This document shows positions 27,451 to 35,790 of a DNA stretch of 64,000 nt, piece after piece (the stretch's first letter is position 1; every line of letters starts with the position of its first letter). The position numbers were made by a program, and so were the translations under genes. The DNA is from UBA1757 sp045627385. Lineage in GTDB: Bacteria > Bacteroidota > Bacteroidia > Bacteroidales > UBA1402. The stretch spans positions 1 through 64,000 of the forward strand of contig JAZQNO010000028.1 in the NCBI GenBank assembly GCA_045627385.1, read 5' to 3'. The notes beneath the pieces are model-generated. The model was not told the DNA's origin. It saw nothing but the letters and a program-made list of their open reading frames with translations, and did not search any database.

Positions 27451-28389
27451 ATGTCAGAAATCAAACTTTACTATCACGAGAACGGACGCGTCAAGGTGAG
27501 TCGCAGTTTCGACTTTCTCAAAGAGACGCCCCGCGAACGTTTCCTGTGGATCGACCTCAACGACGTGGACGAGCAGGTCGAGGAACAGTTGGAGGATTTT
27601 CTGAAAATCTATATCCAAGAAGAAGAGGAAATGGAAGAAATCGAGATGAGTTCGCGCTACATCGAAACTTCCGATTCTCTGGTGGTCAACTCCAATTTCC
27701 TGCTCAATGACTTCGAGTCGGAAACGGTGTCCTTCATTCTCAAGAATGACATTCTGGTGACGGTTCATAGCGAACCGCTGCCCACCTTTGCCGATGCGGC
27801 CAAGAAGCTCATACAGAGCCCACGCAACTATCCGACCGGATTCCATGTAATGGTCTCGATTCTGGAAAGCCGTGTGGAACGCGATGCCGACATCATCGAG
27901 GACATCATCGACAAGATAGCCCATTTGTCGGATATCATCCGGGAGGCGGATGAAGATGTGCTGATGGACATCACGCAGCTGCAGGAACAGATTCTGGCCA
28001 TCCGTCAGAACATCATCGAAAAGCAGCGTTCCATCTCCAACCTGCTCAAGAGCGAACTGATGCCGCAGGAACTGATGCCCAAGCTCTCGATTGTCGTGAA
28101 GGACATCAACTCCCTCATTGACCATACGAAATTTAGTTTCGAACGTCTAGACTATCTCCAGGACACCTTCCTCGGTCTGGTCAACATCGACCAGAACAAA
28201 ATCATCAAAATCTTCACCATCGTGTCGGTCATCTTTATGCCTCCGACCTTGGTGGCCAGCATCTATGGCCAGAACTTCAAGCGCATGCCGTTCTTGGACA
28301 GCGAATGGGGTTTTTGGATCTCCATCGCCATGATGTTTGTCTTCTCTGGAGTCATTCTCTTGATATTCAAGAAAAAGAAATTCTTGTAG
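27451..28389 (+). CDS. corA: CorA-family divalent metal transporter with GQN signature
   Basis: A 312-residue inner-membrane channel of the CorA/Mrs2 family. It has the acidic alpha/beta cytoplasmic domain, the long stalk helix (about 150-245), two C-terminal membrane helices and a basic tail (KKKKFL). The normally invariant Gly-Met-Asn selectivity motif reads Gly-Gln-Asn here (residues 273-275 in IYGQNF). Length and topology otherwise fit Mg2+/Co2+ transporters. The ion preference of a GQN variant cannot be inferred from sequence alone. It is convergent with the DJ-1 gene. Confidence 0.9.
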   Translation: MSEIKLYYHENGRVKVSRSFDFLKETPRERFLWIDLNDVDEQVEEQLEDFLKIYIQEEEEMEEIEMSSRYIETSDSLVVNSNFLLNDFESETVSFILKNDILVTVHSEPLPTFADAAKKLIQSPRNYPTGFHVMVSILESRVERDADIIEDIIDKIAHLSDIIREADEDVLMDITQLQEQILAIRQNIIEKQRSISNLLKSELMPQELMPKLSIVVKDINSLIDHTKFSFERLDYLQDTFLGLVNIDQNKIIKIFTIVSVIFMPPTLVASIYGQNFKRMPFLDSEWGFWISIAMMFVFSGVILLIFKKKKFL

Positions 28390-28445
28390 GAATCTCTTCA
28401 TTCAAGAATATCCGATTGCGGTTGGAATCTCTTTTTAGAAATTTC

Positions 28446-28997
28446 CTACAGCAGCATTCCCTTGCCGACCGTTTTGGCGGCTTCGTCGCCGAGCAGATAG
28501 CGCACGATGGCTAGTCCGAACTGTAGGGCGTGTCCGGGACCGTCGGATGTGATGATGCGTCCGTCGGTGACTGTTTCCTTCCCCGATTTGCGCGCGCCCA
28601 AGAGCGCGGGCTCGAATCCGGGATAGCAGGTGGCCTTGTGCCCTTGGAGCAATCCGAGTTCGCCCAGGATGGAGGGGGCTGCGCAGATGGCGGCCAATGC
28701 CTTGTCTTCCCTGTCGGCGAATGCCTTAAGCTGCTGGAGCAGGGGCTCGCAGGCTTTCAGATTGAGTGTGCCGGGCATGCCTCCGGGAAGCACCAGCATA
28801 TCGGCCTCCCCAATGCTTTCAAGCGCTTTTTCCAAGTCGAGGTCAGCTTCTACGGAAATGCCGTGGGCCCCTTTGACAGACAGCCCGTTCCCGATGGTGA
28901 CACTTTCAGTGGAAATGCCGGCGCGGCGCAGCACGTCGATGGTGGCAATGGCTTCGGTCTCTTCGAAACCTTCGGCGAGGAATACGAACACTTTCAT
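28446..28997 (-). CDS. DJ-1/PfpI family protein
   Basis: A 183-residue cytoplasmic protein of the DJ-1/ThiJ superfamily. It has the conserved glutamate in FLAEGFEETEA and the nucleophile-elbow cysteine in LAAICAAPSILGE, close to human DJ-1 and YajL. Proposed roles of such proteins are protection against carbonyl or oxidative damage; the exact reaction is disputed. It is the last gene of the pdxJ-exbB-exbD-tonB run, 20 bp after the tonB stop. Confidence 0.9.
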   Translation of the reverse strand: MKVFVFLAEGFEETEAIATIDVLRRAGISTESVTIGNGLSVKGAHGISVEADLDLEKALESIGEADMLVLPGGMPGTLNLKACEPLLQQLKAFADREDKALAAICAAPSILGELGLLQGHKATCYPGFEPALLGARKSGKETVTDGRIITSDGPGHALQFGLAIVRYLLGDEAAKTVGKGMLL

Positions 28998-29017
28998 AGG
29001 AAACGGATAGGGGTTGC

Positions 29018-29824
29018 TTATTTCAGACGGAAATGGTAGGTGATGTAGCCGTGAGCGTTGTTGTGTCCGGAAATGGCATTGAACTGAGCTGATCGGGCTG
29101 CATTTTCGGCGGCCACACGGAGCTTCATGTCTTCTGCTGTAGTTCCATCGGGCGTCGTTTCGGCTTTGATGACTCTGCCATCGGGACTGACCGTGATTTC
29201 GACTCTGACGACACCTTCGGCTTCACCCTCGTAAGCAGGCTTGGGCATGCCCTTCAAAAGTCCGCGACCGTCGAGCGTCCAGTTGTAACCTTCGCCGCTG
29301 CCGGACCCTTCGAAATGGACCGATTCGATGTTGCCTTCAAGCTGGCCCTGATTGCCGGCGGGTGTCTCACCGTTTCCCTGGTCATTGCCGGCTTCGGCCC
29401 CTTGCGGCGAGCCGAAGGCGTTGGCTGCCAAGTTGTCGATCTGATTCTTCTGACGTTCCTGCTCCTGACGTATGCGCTCTTCCTCCCGTCGACGGGCTTC
29501 TTCAGCCTCCTTTTCGGCCTTCTCGCGAGCCTGCTGCGCTTCCAGCGCAACCGATTCCTCGGCCTGCGTCATCAGCTCTTCCTGCACGGGCTCGGGCTGG
29601 GCGGCAGGCTGTGCCGGAGTCGGCTCCTGCACCTGCTGCGGCTGCTCGGCGTATGGCTCGAACAGACCGGCCGACAGGTCGACGGCACCGAAATTCACGG
29701 TCAGGCCCTGCTCGCTGTCGGGCACGACGGCCGACATGCCGCATTCGAGCAGCAGGACAGCAATCAGCCCCATGACGATGGCGGTGGCGACAGCCGAAAC
29801 AATATGGGTATTCTGTTCGTTCAT
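29018..29824 (-). CDS. tonB: TonB/TolA-like energy transducer
   Basis: A 268-residue periplasm-spanning protein. It has one N-terminal membrane anchor (about 10-30), a Pro/Gln/Glu-rich segment (about 60-90) and a long charged coiled coil of Glu, Arg and Gln (about 90-130). The C-terminal TonB domain (about 175-268) contains GEGYNWTLDGRGL, EGVVRVEITVSPDGRVI and GTTAEDMKL. It follows exbD by 11 bp and exbB by one gene, the expected complex. It may power TonB-dependent receptors or act as a Tol-like envelope machine; both assignments are made for this locus type in Bacteroidetes. Confidence 0.88.
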   Translation of the reverse strand: MNEQNTHIVSAVATAIVMGLIAVLLLECGMSAVVPDSEQGLTVNFGAVDLSAGLFEPYAEQPQQVQEPTPAQPAAQPEPVQEELMTQAEESVALEAQQAREKAEKEAEEARRREEERIRQEQERQKNQIDNLAANAFGSPQGAEAGNDQGNGETPAGNQGQLEGNIESVHFEGSGSGEGYNWTLDGRGLLKGMPKPAYEGEAEGVVRVEITVSPDGRVIKAETTPDGTTAEDMKLRVAAENAARSAQFNAISGHNNAHGYITYHFRLK

Positions 29825-29835
29825 CAGAAATGGCG

Positions 29836-30249
29836 TCAGTCGTCGGAAGGCCTGGTGGCCAATACCAGTTTGAAATGGTTTTCGTTGCAGATATTCAACA
29901 CTCTGACCAGTTCCTTATAGGGAATGGTCTCGTCGGCGTAGAGAGCGACATACATTTCGGGCTCCCTGTCGATGCAGGTCTGCAGGAAACCCTCGATGTC
30001 GTCGAAGGCGATGGCCTGCTCCTTCTCGTTGCCGAAAGCTACATAATAGTTGAGGTTTTCGTCGATGAGCACACGGGTGAGAGGCTTGGCCGAGGTCTGC
30101 TCCTTGCTTTGGGGAAGCAGAATCTTGATGGCGTTGGGATGGACCACCGTCGAAGTGATCATGAAGAAGATGAGCAGCAGAAACACCACGTCGGTCATCG
30201 ACGACATGTTCATGCCCGGATCTGCCTTGCAATGTTGTTTGAGTGCCAT
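29836..30249 (-). CDS. exbD: ExbD/TolR-family biopolymer transport protein
   Basis: A 137-residue protein with a short N-terminal cytoplasmic stretch and one membrane helix carrying the proton-binding Asp (SSMTDVVFLLLIFFMITST). A periplasmic ExbD domain follows (LYADETIPYKELVRVLNICNENHF). It works with the MotA/TolQ-type channel encoded 12 bp upstream and with the TonB-like protein downstream. Confidence 0.93.
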   Translation of the reverse strand: MALKQHCKADPGMNMSSMTDVVFLLLIFFMITSTVVHPNAIKILLPQSKEQTSAKPLTRVLIDENLNYYVAFGNEKEQAIAFDDIEGFLQTCIDREPEMYVALYADETIPYKELVRVLNICNENHFKLVLATRPSDD

Positions 30250-30261
30250 ATCCCAATCGGT

Positions 30262-30975
30262 TTATTTGTTTGGTCCGTTGAGCAGATCCATGAATTCCAT
30301 CGTGCGGCTTTCCATCAGAGAAACCACTTTGGAAACTCTGGATGTGAGGTAGTTGTATCCGAAATAGGCGCAAACGCCCACAATCAGACCGGCCACAGTG
30401 GTGACCATGGCCGTGTAGATGCCCGACGAAAGTAGGGTGATGTCGACATTGTTGCCGGCCGAAGCCATGTCGTAGAAGGCGCGTACCATACCCAGCACCG
30501 TGCCGAGGAATCCCAGCATGGGAGTGCCGCCGGCGACAGCTGCCAACAGGTTCAGACCCTTTTCGAGACGCATCAGTTCGATGTTTCCCTGATTGTCGAT
30601 GGTTACCTGCACCTCGCTGGTCGGACGGCCCAGACGCGAAATGCCTTTTTCGACCATACGGGCGGTGGGTGTGTCGGTCTTGCTGCAGAGCTTGCGTGCC
30701 GAATCGGTGTTTCCGTCGATGATGTAGTCCTTGATGCGGTTCATGAAGTTGGCGTCTTCCTTGGACGCCTGTTTCAGCGTGATGCAACGTTCGATGAAAA
30801 TGTAGATGGCCAGCACGAACAGCAGCACAATGGGAATCATCAGCCATCCGCCCTTGAGGGCCATGTCAAAAAATCTGATTCGGTTGACGGTCTCTTCGAC
30901 CACGGGCTCGACGATGCTGGTCAGTTCGGGCATCAGTTCGGCGCCTTCTGCCTGGATGAGTAAAAGCGGATTCAT
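30262..30975 (-). CDS. exbB: ExbB/TolQ/MotA-family proton channel
   Basis: A 237-residue inner-membrane channel subunit with three helices (about 42-62, 138-160 and 178-205). Its conserved loop reads LNLLAAVAGGTPMLGFLGTVLGMVRAF. With ExbD it converts proton-motive force into movement of the TonB-like protein. It starts 15 bp after pdxJ. The pdxJ-tolQ/exbB arrangement is common in Bacteroidetes. Confidence 0.93.
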   Translation of the reverse strand: MNPLLLIQAEGAELMPELTSIVEPVVEETVNRIRFFDMALKGGWLMIPIVLLFVLAIYIFIERCITLKQASKEDANFMNRIKDYIIDGNTDSARKLCSKTDTPTARMVEKGISRLGRPTSEVQVTIDNQGNIELMRLEKGLNLLAAVAGGTPMLGFLGTVLGMVRAFYDMASAGNNVDITLLSSGIYTAMVTTVAGLIVGVCAYFGYNYLTSRVSKVVSLMESRTMEFMDLLNGPNK

Positions 30976-30990
30976 AATTATATCTAACAG

Positions 30991-31704
30991 TTATTTCAGA
31001 CAATCGAGATAGGCTTGGATGGTCTTTTCCAAACCTAGATACAAAGCGTCCGACACCAGCGCGTGGCCGATGGAGACTTCTTCAACGAAAGGAATGGCCT
31101 CGTGGAAGGCCTTCAGATTGTGCAGATTGAGGTCGTGACCGGCATTGACGCTTAGACCGCATTTGCGGGCGGTCTTGGCGGCCGCTACGAAAGGAAGCAC
31201 CGCCTTGTCGGGCTGACGGACAAAGTTTTCGGCGTAGGGACCGGTGTAGAGTTCGACGCGGTCGGCGCCCAGCTTGGCCGCATTTTCAATGTTGCGGAGA
31301 TTGGTCTCCACAAACAGCGACGTGCGGATGCCGGCGTTGCAGCACTCGTCCAGAATTTCGCGCAGGAAATCGGCGTGGGCGAAGGTGTCCCAGCCCGAAT
31401 TGGAAGTGATCTGGTCGGGAGCGTCGGGGACCAGCGTCACCTGATTGGGTCTGACGGAAAGGACCAGGTCCATGAAACGCTGCGATGGATAGCCTTCGAT
31501 GTTGAATTCGGTGGTGATGCGCGGCCTGAGGTCGAGAACGTCCTGATAGCGGATGTGACGCTCGTCGGGGCGAGGGTGCACCGTGATGCCATCGGCACCG
31601 AAACGCTCGGCATCGGCGGCTACCTGCAATATGTCGGGTACATTACCGCCCCTGGCGTTGCGGATGAGGGCGATCTTGTTGATGTTGACGCTTAACTTGG
31701 TCAT
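30991..31704 (-). CDS. pdxJ: Pyridoxine 5'-phosphate synthase
   Basis: A 237-residue TIM-barrel enzyme that condenses 1-deoxyxylulose 5-phosphate with 3-amino-1-hydroxyacetone phosphate, the last ring-forming step of DXP-dependent vitamin B6 synthesis. The signatures are LSVNINKIALIRNARGG, GITVHPRPDERHI and SVNAGHDLN. ATG 31704 (MTKLSV) is chosen because the family begins with this strand; an in-frame ATG six codons upstream is less likely. It heads an operon with exbB, exbD, tonB and the DJ-1 gene, and is divergent from nadK. Confidence 0.95.
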   Translation of the reverse strand: MTKLSVNINKIALIRNARGGNVPDILQVAADAERFGADGITVHPRPDERHIRYQDVLDLRPRITTEFNIEGYPSQRFMDLVLSVRPNQVTLVPDAPDQITSNSGWDTFAHADFLREILDECCNAGIRTSLFVETNLRNIENAAKLGADRVELYTGPYAENFVRQPDKAVLPFVAAAKTARKCGLSVNAGHDLNLHNLKAFHEAIPFVEEVSIGHALVSDALYLGLEKTIQAYLDCLK

Positions 31705-31771
31705 TTGACAATTTTTTATCACTTTTGCGCTGTCAGAAGCAGCCGGACGGAAATCTGGCAGATGCAGACCA

Positions 31772-31779
31772 CAAAATTA
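31772..31779 (-). promoter_or_regulatory. -7 box of the pdxJ operon promoter
   Basis: TAATTTTG on the minus strand matches the -7 consensus, 67 bp upstream of the pdxJ ATG. No clear -33 box is visible. Confidence 0.45.
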
Positions 31780-31835
31780 AATGATTTGTCGCTATAATCC
31801 GGCATTTTTAGGAAAAAAAACATAATTGCGAAAAG

Positions 31836-32717
31836 ATGAAAATTGCAGTTTTCGGAAAACGGTTCCAGCCAGACAGCATAGGCAATATAGCCCGTCTGAC
31901 AGGCTTGCTGAGAGCTGAGGGCGCCGAGGTGCTGATGGATGGCCAGTTTTACGATTATCTGAAGGACGCTACGGTGGAAGTGCCTGCCGTCGACGACTTT
32001 ATCATTGGCGATGTCTTCGAGGCCGACTATGCCTTGAGCATAGGCGGCGACGGCACCTTTCTGAATACGGCCAGGCGGGTGGGAGACAAGCAAATCCCCA
32101 TTCTGGGCATCAATACCGGTCGGCTCGGTTTCCTTTCGGCATCGGACGGGCAGGATGTGGACCAAGTGGCCCGAGACTTGCTTTCCGGACGTGTCATCGT
32201 GGAAGAACGCCATCAGCTGAAAATCACATCCGACTCCTATCAGTTCGATTATCCGCACGCGCTCAACGAAATAGCCTTGACCAAACGAGATACCGCCGCC
32301 ATGCTGCAAATTCAGACCACGGTCAACGGCGAATACCTGCATGACTATCAGTCGGACGGACTGTTGCTATCGACCGCCACCGGTTCGACGGCCTATTCGC
32401 TGAGTGTTGGCGGACCCATCCTGTTGCCTCGAAACGACGGATTCATCATGGTGCCCGTAGCACCCCACAGCCTCACCATCAGGCCCCTGGTGCTTGGACG
32501 TGACGATGTGGTGGCACTCACGGTCATCAGTCGCAGCAAAACATTCCTGGCATCGCTCGACGGCCGAAGCCATAGCCTGCAGGCGCCCATGACTTTCCGC
32601 ATTGGTAAATCCGATTTTCCGGTGCGTATCGTACGCCGCGAAGGCCAGTCTTTCCTGCAGACGCTCCGTGCTAAGATGATGTGGGGCAAGGATCCGCGCA
32701 CCTCGTTCGAGGTCTGA
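31836..32717 (+). CDS. nadK: NAD kinase
   Basis: A 293-residue cytoplasmic enzyme phosphorylating NAD to NADP. It has the GGDG motif in LSIGGDGTFLNTARRVG, the substrate segment NEIALTKRDTAAML and the glycine-rich SDGLLLSTATGSTAYSLSVGGPI. Length and motif order fit bacterial NadK. It is divergent from pdxJ and convergent with the plug-domain gene (20 bp between stops). A -7 box is not obvious in the 131-bp divergent region on this strand. Confidence 0.95.
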   Translation: MKIAVFGKRFQPDSIGNIARLTGLLRAEGAEVLMDGQFYDYLKDATVEVPAVDDFIIGDVFEADYALSIGGDGTFLNTARRVGDKQIPILGINTGRLGFLSASDGQDVDQVARDLLSGRVIVEERHQLKITSDSYQFDYPHALNEIALTKRDTAAMLQIQTTVNGEYLHDYQSDGLLLSTATGSTAYSLSVGGPILLPRNDGFIMVPVAPHSLTIRPLVLGRDDVVALTVISRSKTFLASLDGRSHSLQAPMTFRIGKSDFPVRIVRREGQSFLQTLRAKMMWGKDPRTSFEV

Positions 32718-32736
32718 GCGTTCTGCCCTCAAACCA

Positions 32737-35190
32737 TTATTTCTGCTGAATTTCGGTGCGGTAGTGCACCAACTGTCCGCTTTCGGTGATGCCCTCCAGC
32801 ACGAGTGAATAAGATGTCCGAGTGTCGCCCGTGTAGAAACGCAGTTCGGCTTCGCCCGAGCCGTCGGTCTTCAGGTTCGGTACCCACAACATGGTGGTGC
32901 GCAGGTCGGGCTGCGTGCTATTGCGTATGCGGTCGACCGAATAGATGGGCTGGTAGAAGGTCTTGGGAGAAGTGTAACCCAAATAGGGAACGACTTTCTG
33001 ATGGCTGCCCAGTTCCTTTTCTTCGTTGCGTTGGCCGCGTTTGAGATAGATGCAGATGACGCCGTTGCCGCCGCCTTGGAAAATCATGGTCTGGGTCGGG
33101 TCCTTCAGAATGTCGATCATTTCCACGTCGAAAGGCTGGATGGTGCTGAGGTCGCTCATCTGAGCCGGAACGCCGTCGAGTACGATAAGAGGTGTGGCGT
33201 TGCGGATGAGCACGCCGTCGCCGTTGGCGTTCAGCGTGACGCCGGGAGCCTGAATGAGGATGTCGAGCAGGGTCAGCCCGGCCATGTCTTCGATGTCTTC
33301 TGGTTCGAAGGTATAGCTGGGGAAGGTGTAGCCGGCGCTGCGCTCTTTGCGGATGTTGTCCGAGCGCTTGCCCTCCACCGAGACTTCTCCCAAATTGATG
33401 ACCATGGCGCCGTTGTCGTAGTAATAGCGGTCGCGGCTGTTGTGGAGGAAACGCTGCAGGACGGCGTCGCTCAAGTCGTCCTTGGCCGGCAGCGTGCTCT
33501 GCGTGATGGCCGGATAGGTCTGTTGCTCGATGACCAGTTCCATGATCGAAGTCGTCTGCTTTTTGTCCGCCTGAATGAAGAAGGACGAACTGTCGGGAAA
33601 CTCGAAGCCCTCGATGCAGAAACGACCCCGGCTGTCGGTGATGACCGCGTTGATGTAGCCGTTCATCGAGTTGAATATGGAAATGTTGTTGTTGGGAATG
33701 GCCCGGCGGAAAGGATAGGTCTGCAGACGTCCGCAGAGGACCGAACCGGCTTCCCATTCGAAGCGGTCGAGCGGATCGCCCTGTCCGGCAATGACTTTAG
33801 GCATGTCGTAGCGCCGCCATCCCTGCGTGAGCATCAGCAGATTGAGCTGCTGTTCGCTCTGCAGGTTGCCTGGCAGGAAATAGGCGCCCGGATCTTCGAT
33901 GTTGCCTCTTAGGTCGGATGTCAGCAGCAGATAGCTTTCGATGGTCTGGCCTGCCGAATCCAGGCGAACAGAATTGTCGTCGGTTACGCTGACGGAAAAA
34001 TGTCCCGACAGCGGATTGCCTTGCGCATCACGCACGCTCATCTTGCCGTAGACGCGTTCGCGGCGGCCGTAGACGGGCTTTGCGAAATCAATGGAGACTT
34101 GGGCCTGCGATTCCTTTCGGACGAAATGCAGACGCTCCGACAGCAGCTGCCCGGCGTCATCGATGAGCAGAAACTGGATGACTCCGGCCGGCAGATTGTC
34201 GAGCGGCACATCGAGCATGGGGCGCTCGGGCAGGAAACTGGCTTTCAGAAGCGGAATCCCGCGCACGTGTACAATCAAGTGCATAGGTGCGGGCAGGGGA
34301 GCGTTGTCGGGTGTCGTTACCCCGATTCGGAGGAAGTTGCCGCGTGGAATGGCGCTCAGCGCGTAGGCTGAATCGCATGGAGCGGGCAGGTCCACGCTCA
34401 ATTCCTCTCCCAGGTAGTCTTCGCAGACGGCATGGTAACGCCGGCCCTTTTCGGCCATGAAGGCAAAACTGCCCATGCCCTTGTGTGTGCTGCTGAACTG
34501 TGCCGTCTCATTGCCCAGGTCGTCGACGATGCGCCCATGGATTTCGGTGCTCCATCCGTCGCGCTGGACAGCCTTGAATCCGACGGTCTGAAGGGCGCCG
34601 GCAATGAGATGTCCGCCCTCGGGAAAGAACTGCACGCCGTAGCCGGCATCGCTTCCCGACGCGGATTCACGTCGGGCGTTGCCCACGGAGGCGGCGCCGT
34701 AGTCTTCGCCCGAGCCTTCGCTCTGGCTGCTCTTGATGAGATTGCCTATGTATATCTGTTTGCGGAAGAAATAGTCCTCCGGCAGATTCTGCATGTTGTA
34801 GGTGTAGGCCCGCAGACTGTACTGGCCCGAAGCGATTTCCGCACTGATGGGCATCTGGCAGTAGAACATGCCGTCTTCGGGACGCACCTTGATGCGCTTG
34901 ATGAGCGCGTTGTCGTCGTTGATCAGTTCTACATAAATGTAGCGACTGTAATTCAGCTCCTTATGGAGGGCCGCATGCACCAGATATGCCTTGAACCAGA
35001 TGGTGTCTCCGGCCGAGTAGTAGGGCTTGTCGGTCTGAAGGTAGACCTTTTCTTCGGGAAAATCGCTCACCTGGCGGAGCATGCGCTCGGTGACGGTCTC
35101 TTTGATGTTGTCTGCCGGCGCGTTTTCCTGGGCGCCCAGACGGAACAGCCCGGCCAGCAGAAACAGGAACAGTATGCGGTAATGCTTCAT
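32737..35190 (-). CDS. Secreted MG2-like protein with TonB-receptor plug domain but no beta-barrel
   Basis: An 817-residue exported protein. ATG 35190 (MKHYRILFLFLLAGLFRLGAQ) gives a clean signal peptide, and the longer in-frame N-terminus would precede the -7 box. Residues about 46-70 (VYLQTDKPYYSAGDTIWFKAY) look like the macroglobulin MG2 strand pattern, followed by more beta-sandwich repeats. Residues about 640-717 form a TonB-receptor plug (LLDILIQAPGV, PLIVLDGVP, VEMIDILKDPTQTMIFQGGGNGVICIYLK). Only about 100 residues follow, far too few for a 22-strand barrel. Such barrel-less plug proteins recur in Bacteroidetes and are uncharacterised. No SusD partner is present. Confidence 0.82.
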   Translation of the reverse strand: MKHYRILFLFLLAGLFRLGAQENAPADNIKETVTERMLRQVSDFPEEKVYLQTDKPYYSAGDTIWFKAYLVHAALHKELNYSRYIYVELINDDNALIKRIKVRPEDGMFYCQMPISAEIASGQYSLRAYTYNMQNLPEDYFFRKQIYIGNLIKSSQSEGSGEDYGAASVGNARRESASGSDAGYGVQFFPEGGHLIAGALQTVGFKAVQRDGWSTEIHGRIVDDLGNETAQFSSTHKGMGSFAFMAEKGRRYHAVCEDYLGEELSVDLPAPCDSAYALSAIPRGNFLRIGVTTPDNAPLPAPMHLIVHVRGIPLLKASFLPERPMLDVPLDNLPAGVIQFLLIDDAGQLLSERLHFVRKESQAQVSIDFAKPVYGRRERVYGKMSVRDAQGNPLSGHFSVSVTDDNSVRLDSAGQTIESYLLLTSDLRGNIEDPGAYFLPGNLQSEQQLNLLMLTQGWRRYDMPKVIAGQGDPLDRFEWEAGSVLCGRLQTYPFRRAIPNNNISIFNSMNGYINAVITDSRGRFCIEGFEFPDSSSFFIQADKKQTTSIMELVIEQQTYPAITQSTLPAKDDLSDAVLQRFLHNSRDRYYYDNGAMVINLGEVSVEGKRSDNIRKERSAGYTFPSYTFEPEDIEDMAGLTLLDILIQAPGVTLNANGDGVLIRNATPLIVLDGVPAQMSDLSTIQPFDVEMIDILKDPTQTMIFQGGGNGVICIYLKRGQRNEEKELGSHQKVVPYLGYTSPKTFYQPIYSVDRIRNSTQPDLRTTMLWVPNLKTDGSGEAELRFYTGDTRTSYSLVLEGITESGQLVHYRTEIQQK

Positions 35191-35208
35191 AAATGTCGGT
35201 TTTGGCAG

Positions 35209-35216
35209 CGAATGTA
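35209..35216 (-). promoter_or_regulatory. -7 box of the plug-protein gene
   Basis: TACATTCG on the minus strand is one base from consensus and ends 18 bp upstream of the chosen ATG 35190. Confidence 0.4.
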
Positions 35217-35227
35217 GCGATTTTTTG

Positions 35228-35265
35228 AAAAAAAAAGAAGCAGCCACCGAAAAGATGACTGCTTC
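35228..35265 (-). terminator. Intrinsic terminator of rplS
   Basis: On the minus strand a stem of about 10 bp (GAAGCAG paired with CTGCTTC plus G-U and further pairs) is followed by nine T. It lies 22 bp after the rplS stop. Confidence 0.85.
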
Positions 35266-35287
35266 CGAAGCCTCAAGCAGAGTACTG

Positions 35288-35635
35288 TCAGCTTCTTTTT
35301 TCTTTGATACGGGCCTTCTTGCCGGTGAGGGCGCGCAGATAGTACAGTTTGGCTCTGCGGACTTTACCGATCTTGTTGACCGTGATACTTTCGATGAACG
35401 GAGATTCGAGCGGGAAGATACGCTCTACACCGACGTTGTCAGACATTTTGCGGCAGGTGAAGCGCTTCTTGTCGCCGCAACCGCTGATTTTGATGACGAC
35501 ACCGCGGTAGTTCTGGATACGTTCCTTGTTACCTTCTTTAATACGATAGGCAACGGTAACGGTGTCACCGCTCTTGAATTTGGGATGAACCTTTCCGGTA
35601 GCAAATGCCTCTTCGGCAATCTTGATGAGATCCAT
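35288..35635 (-). CDS. rplS: 50S ribosomal protein L19
   Basis: A 115-residue ribosomal protein at the 30S-50S interface. Conserved segments are FKSGDTVTVAYRIKEGNKERIQNYRG, FTCRKMSDNVGVERIFPLESPFIE and GKVRRAKLYYLR. It is monocistronic, with its own promoter about 90 bp upstream and a strong terminator downstream. It is not linked to the rpsP-rimM-trmD genes that accompany it in many other phyla. Confidence 0.97.
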   Translation of the reverse strand: MDLIKIAEEAFATGKVHPKFKSGDTVTVAYRIKEGNKERIQNYRGVVIKISGCGDKKRFTCRKMSDNVGVERIFPLESPFIESITVNKIGKVRRAKLYYLRALTGKKARIKEKRS

Positions 35636-35716
35636 TGTTGAAATGGTTTATTGGGTTTGACGTTCTGCGGCAGCATTCCCGGTTCTCTCATAACTCCGAC
35701 AGAGGCTGCTCAAAAC
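35636..35716 (-). promoter_or_regulatory. rplS leader, possibly structured
   Basis: About 80 nt separate the predicted start of transcription from the rplS ATG. A long-range pairing of GCAGC with GCTGC (35705-35709 with 35670-35674) is possible. Autoregulatory leaders are known for L19 in other bacteria, but I cannot match this one to a described class. Confidence 0.25.
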
Positions 35717-35721
35717 GGCCG

Positions 35722-35752
35722 CAAAGTAACTAAATGTTTTTCATTTGTGCAA
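35722..35752 (-). promoter_or_regulatory. rplS promoter (TTG-N20-TTACTTTG)
   Basis: On the minus strand TTG (35750-35752) and TTACTTTG (35722-35729) are spaced by 20 bp. The upstream region is AT-rich and contains the divergent promoter of the GH3 gene. Confidence 0.55.
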
Positions 35753-35761
35753 CATCTTGAC

Positions 35762-35769
35762 TAACTTTG
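35762..35769 (+). promoter_or_regulatory. -7 box of the GH3/beta-lactamase gene
   Basis: TAACTTTG matches consensus and ends 21 bp before ATG 35791. The only TTTG upstream is 14 bp away, closer than usual. Confidence 0.45.
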
Positions 35770-35790
35770 CATGCCAATAGGAAAAATCGA

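Noticed and set aside
32737..35190. SusC-type outer-membrane receptor
   Set aside because: The protein ends shortly after the plug, with no room for the beta-barrel, and no susD gene follows.
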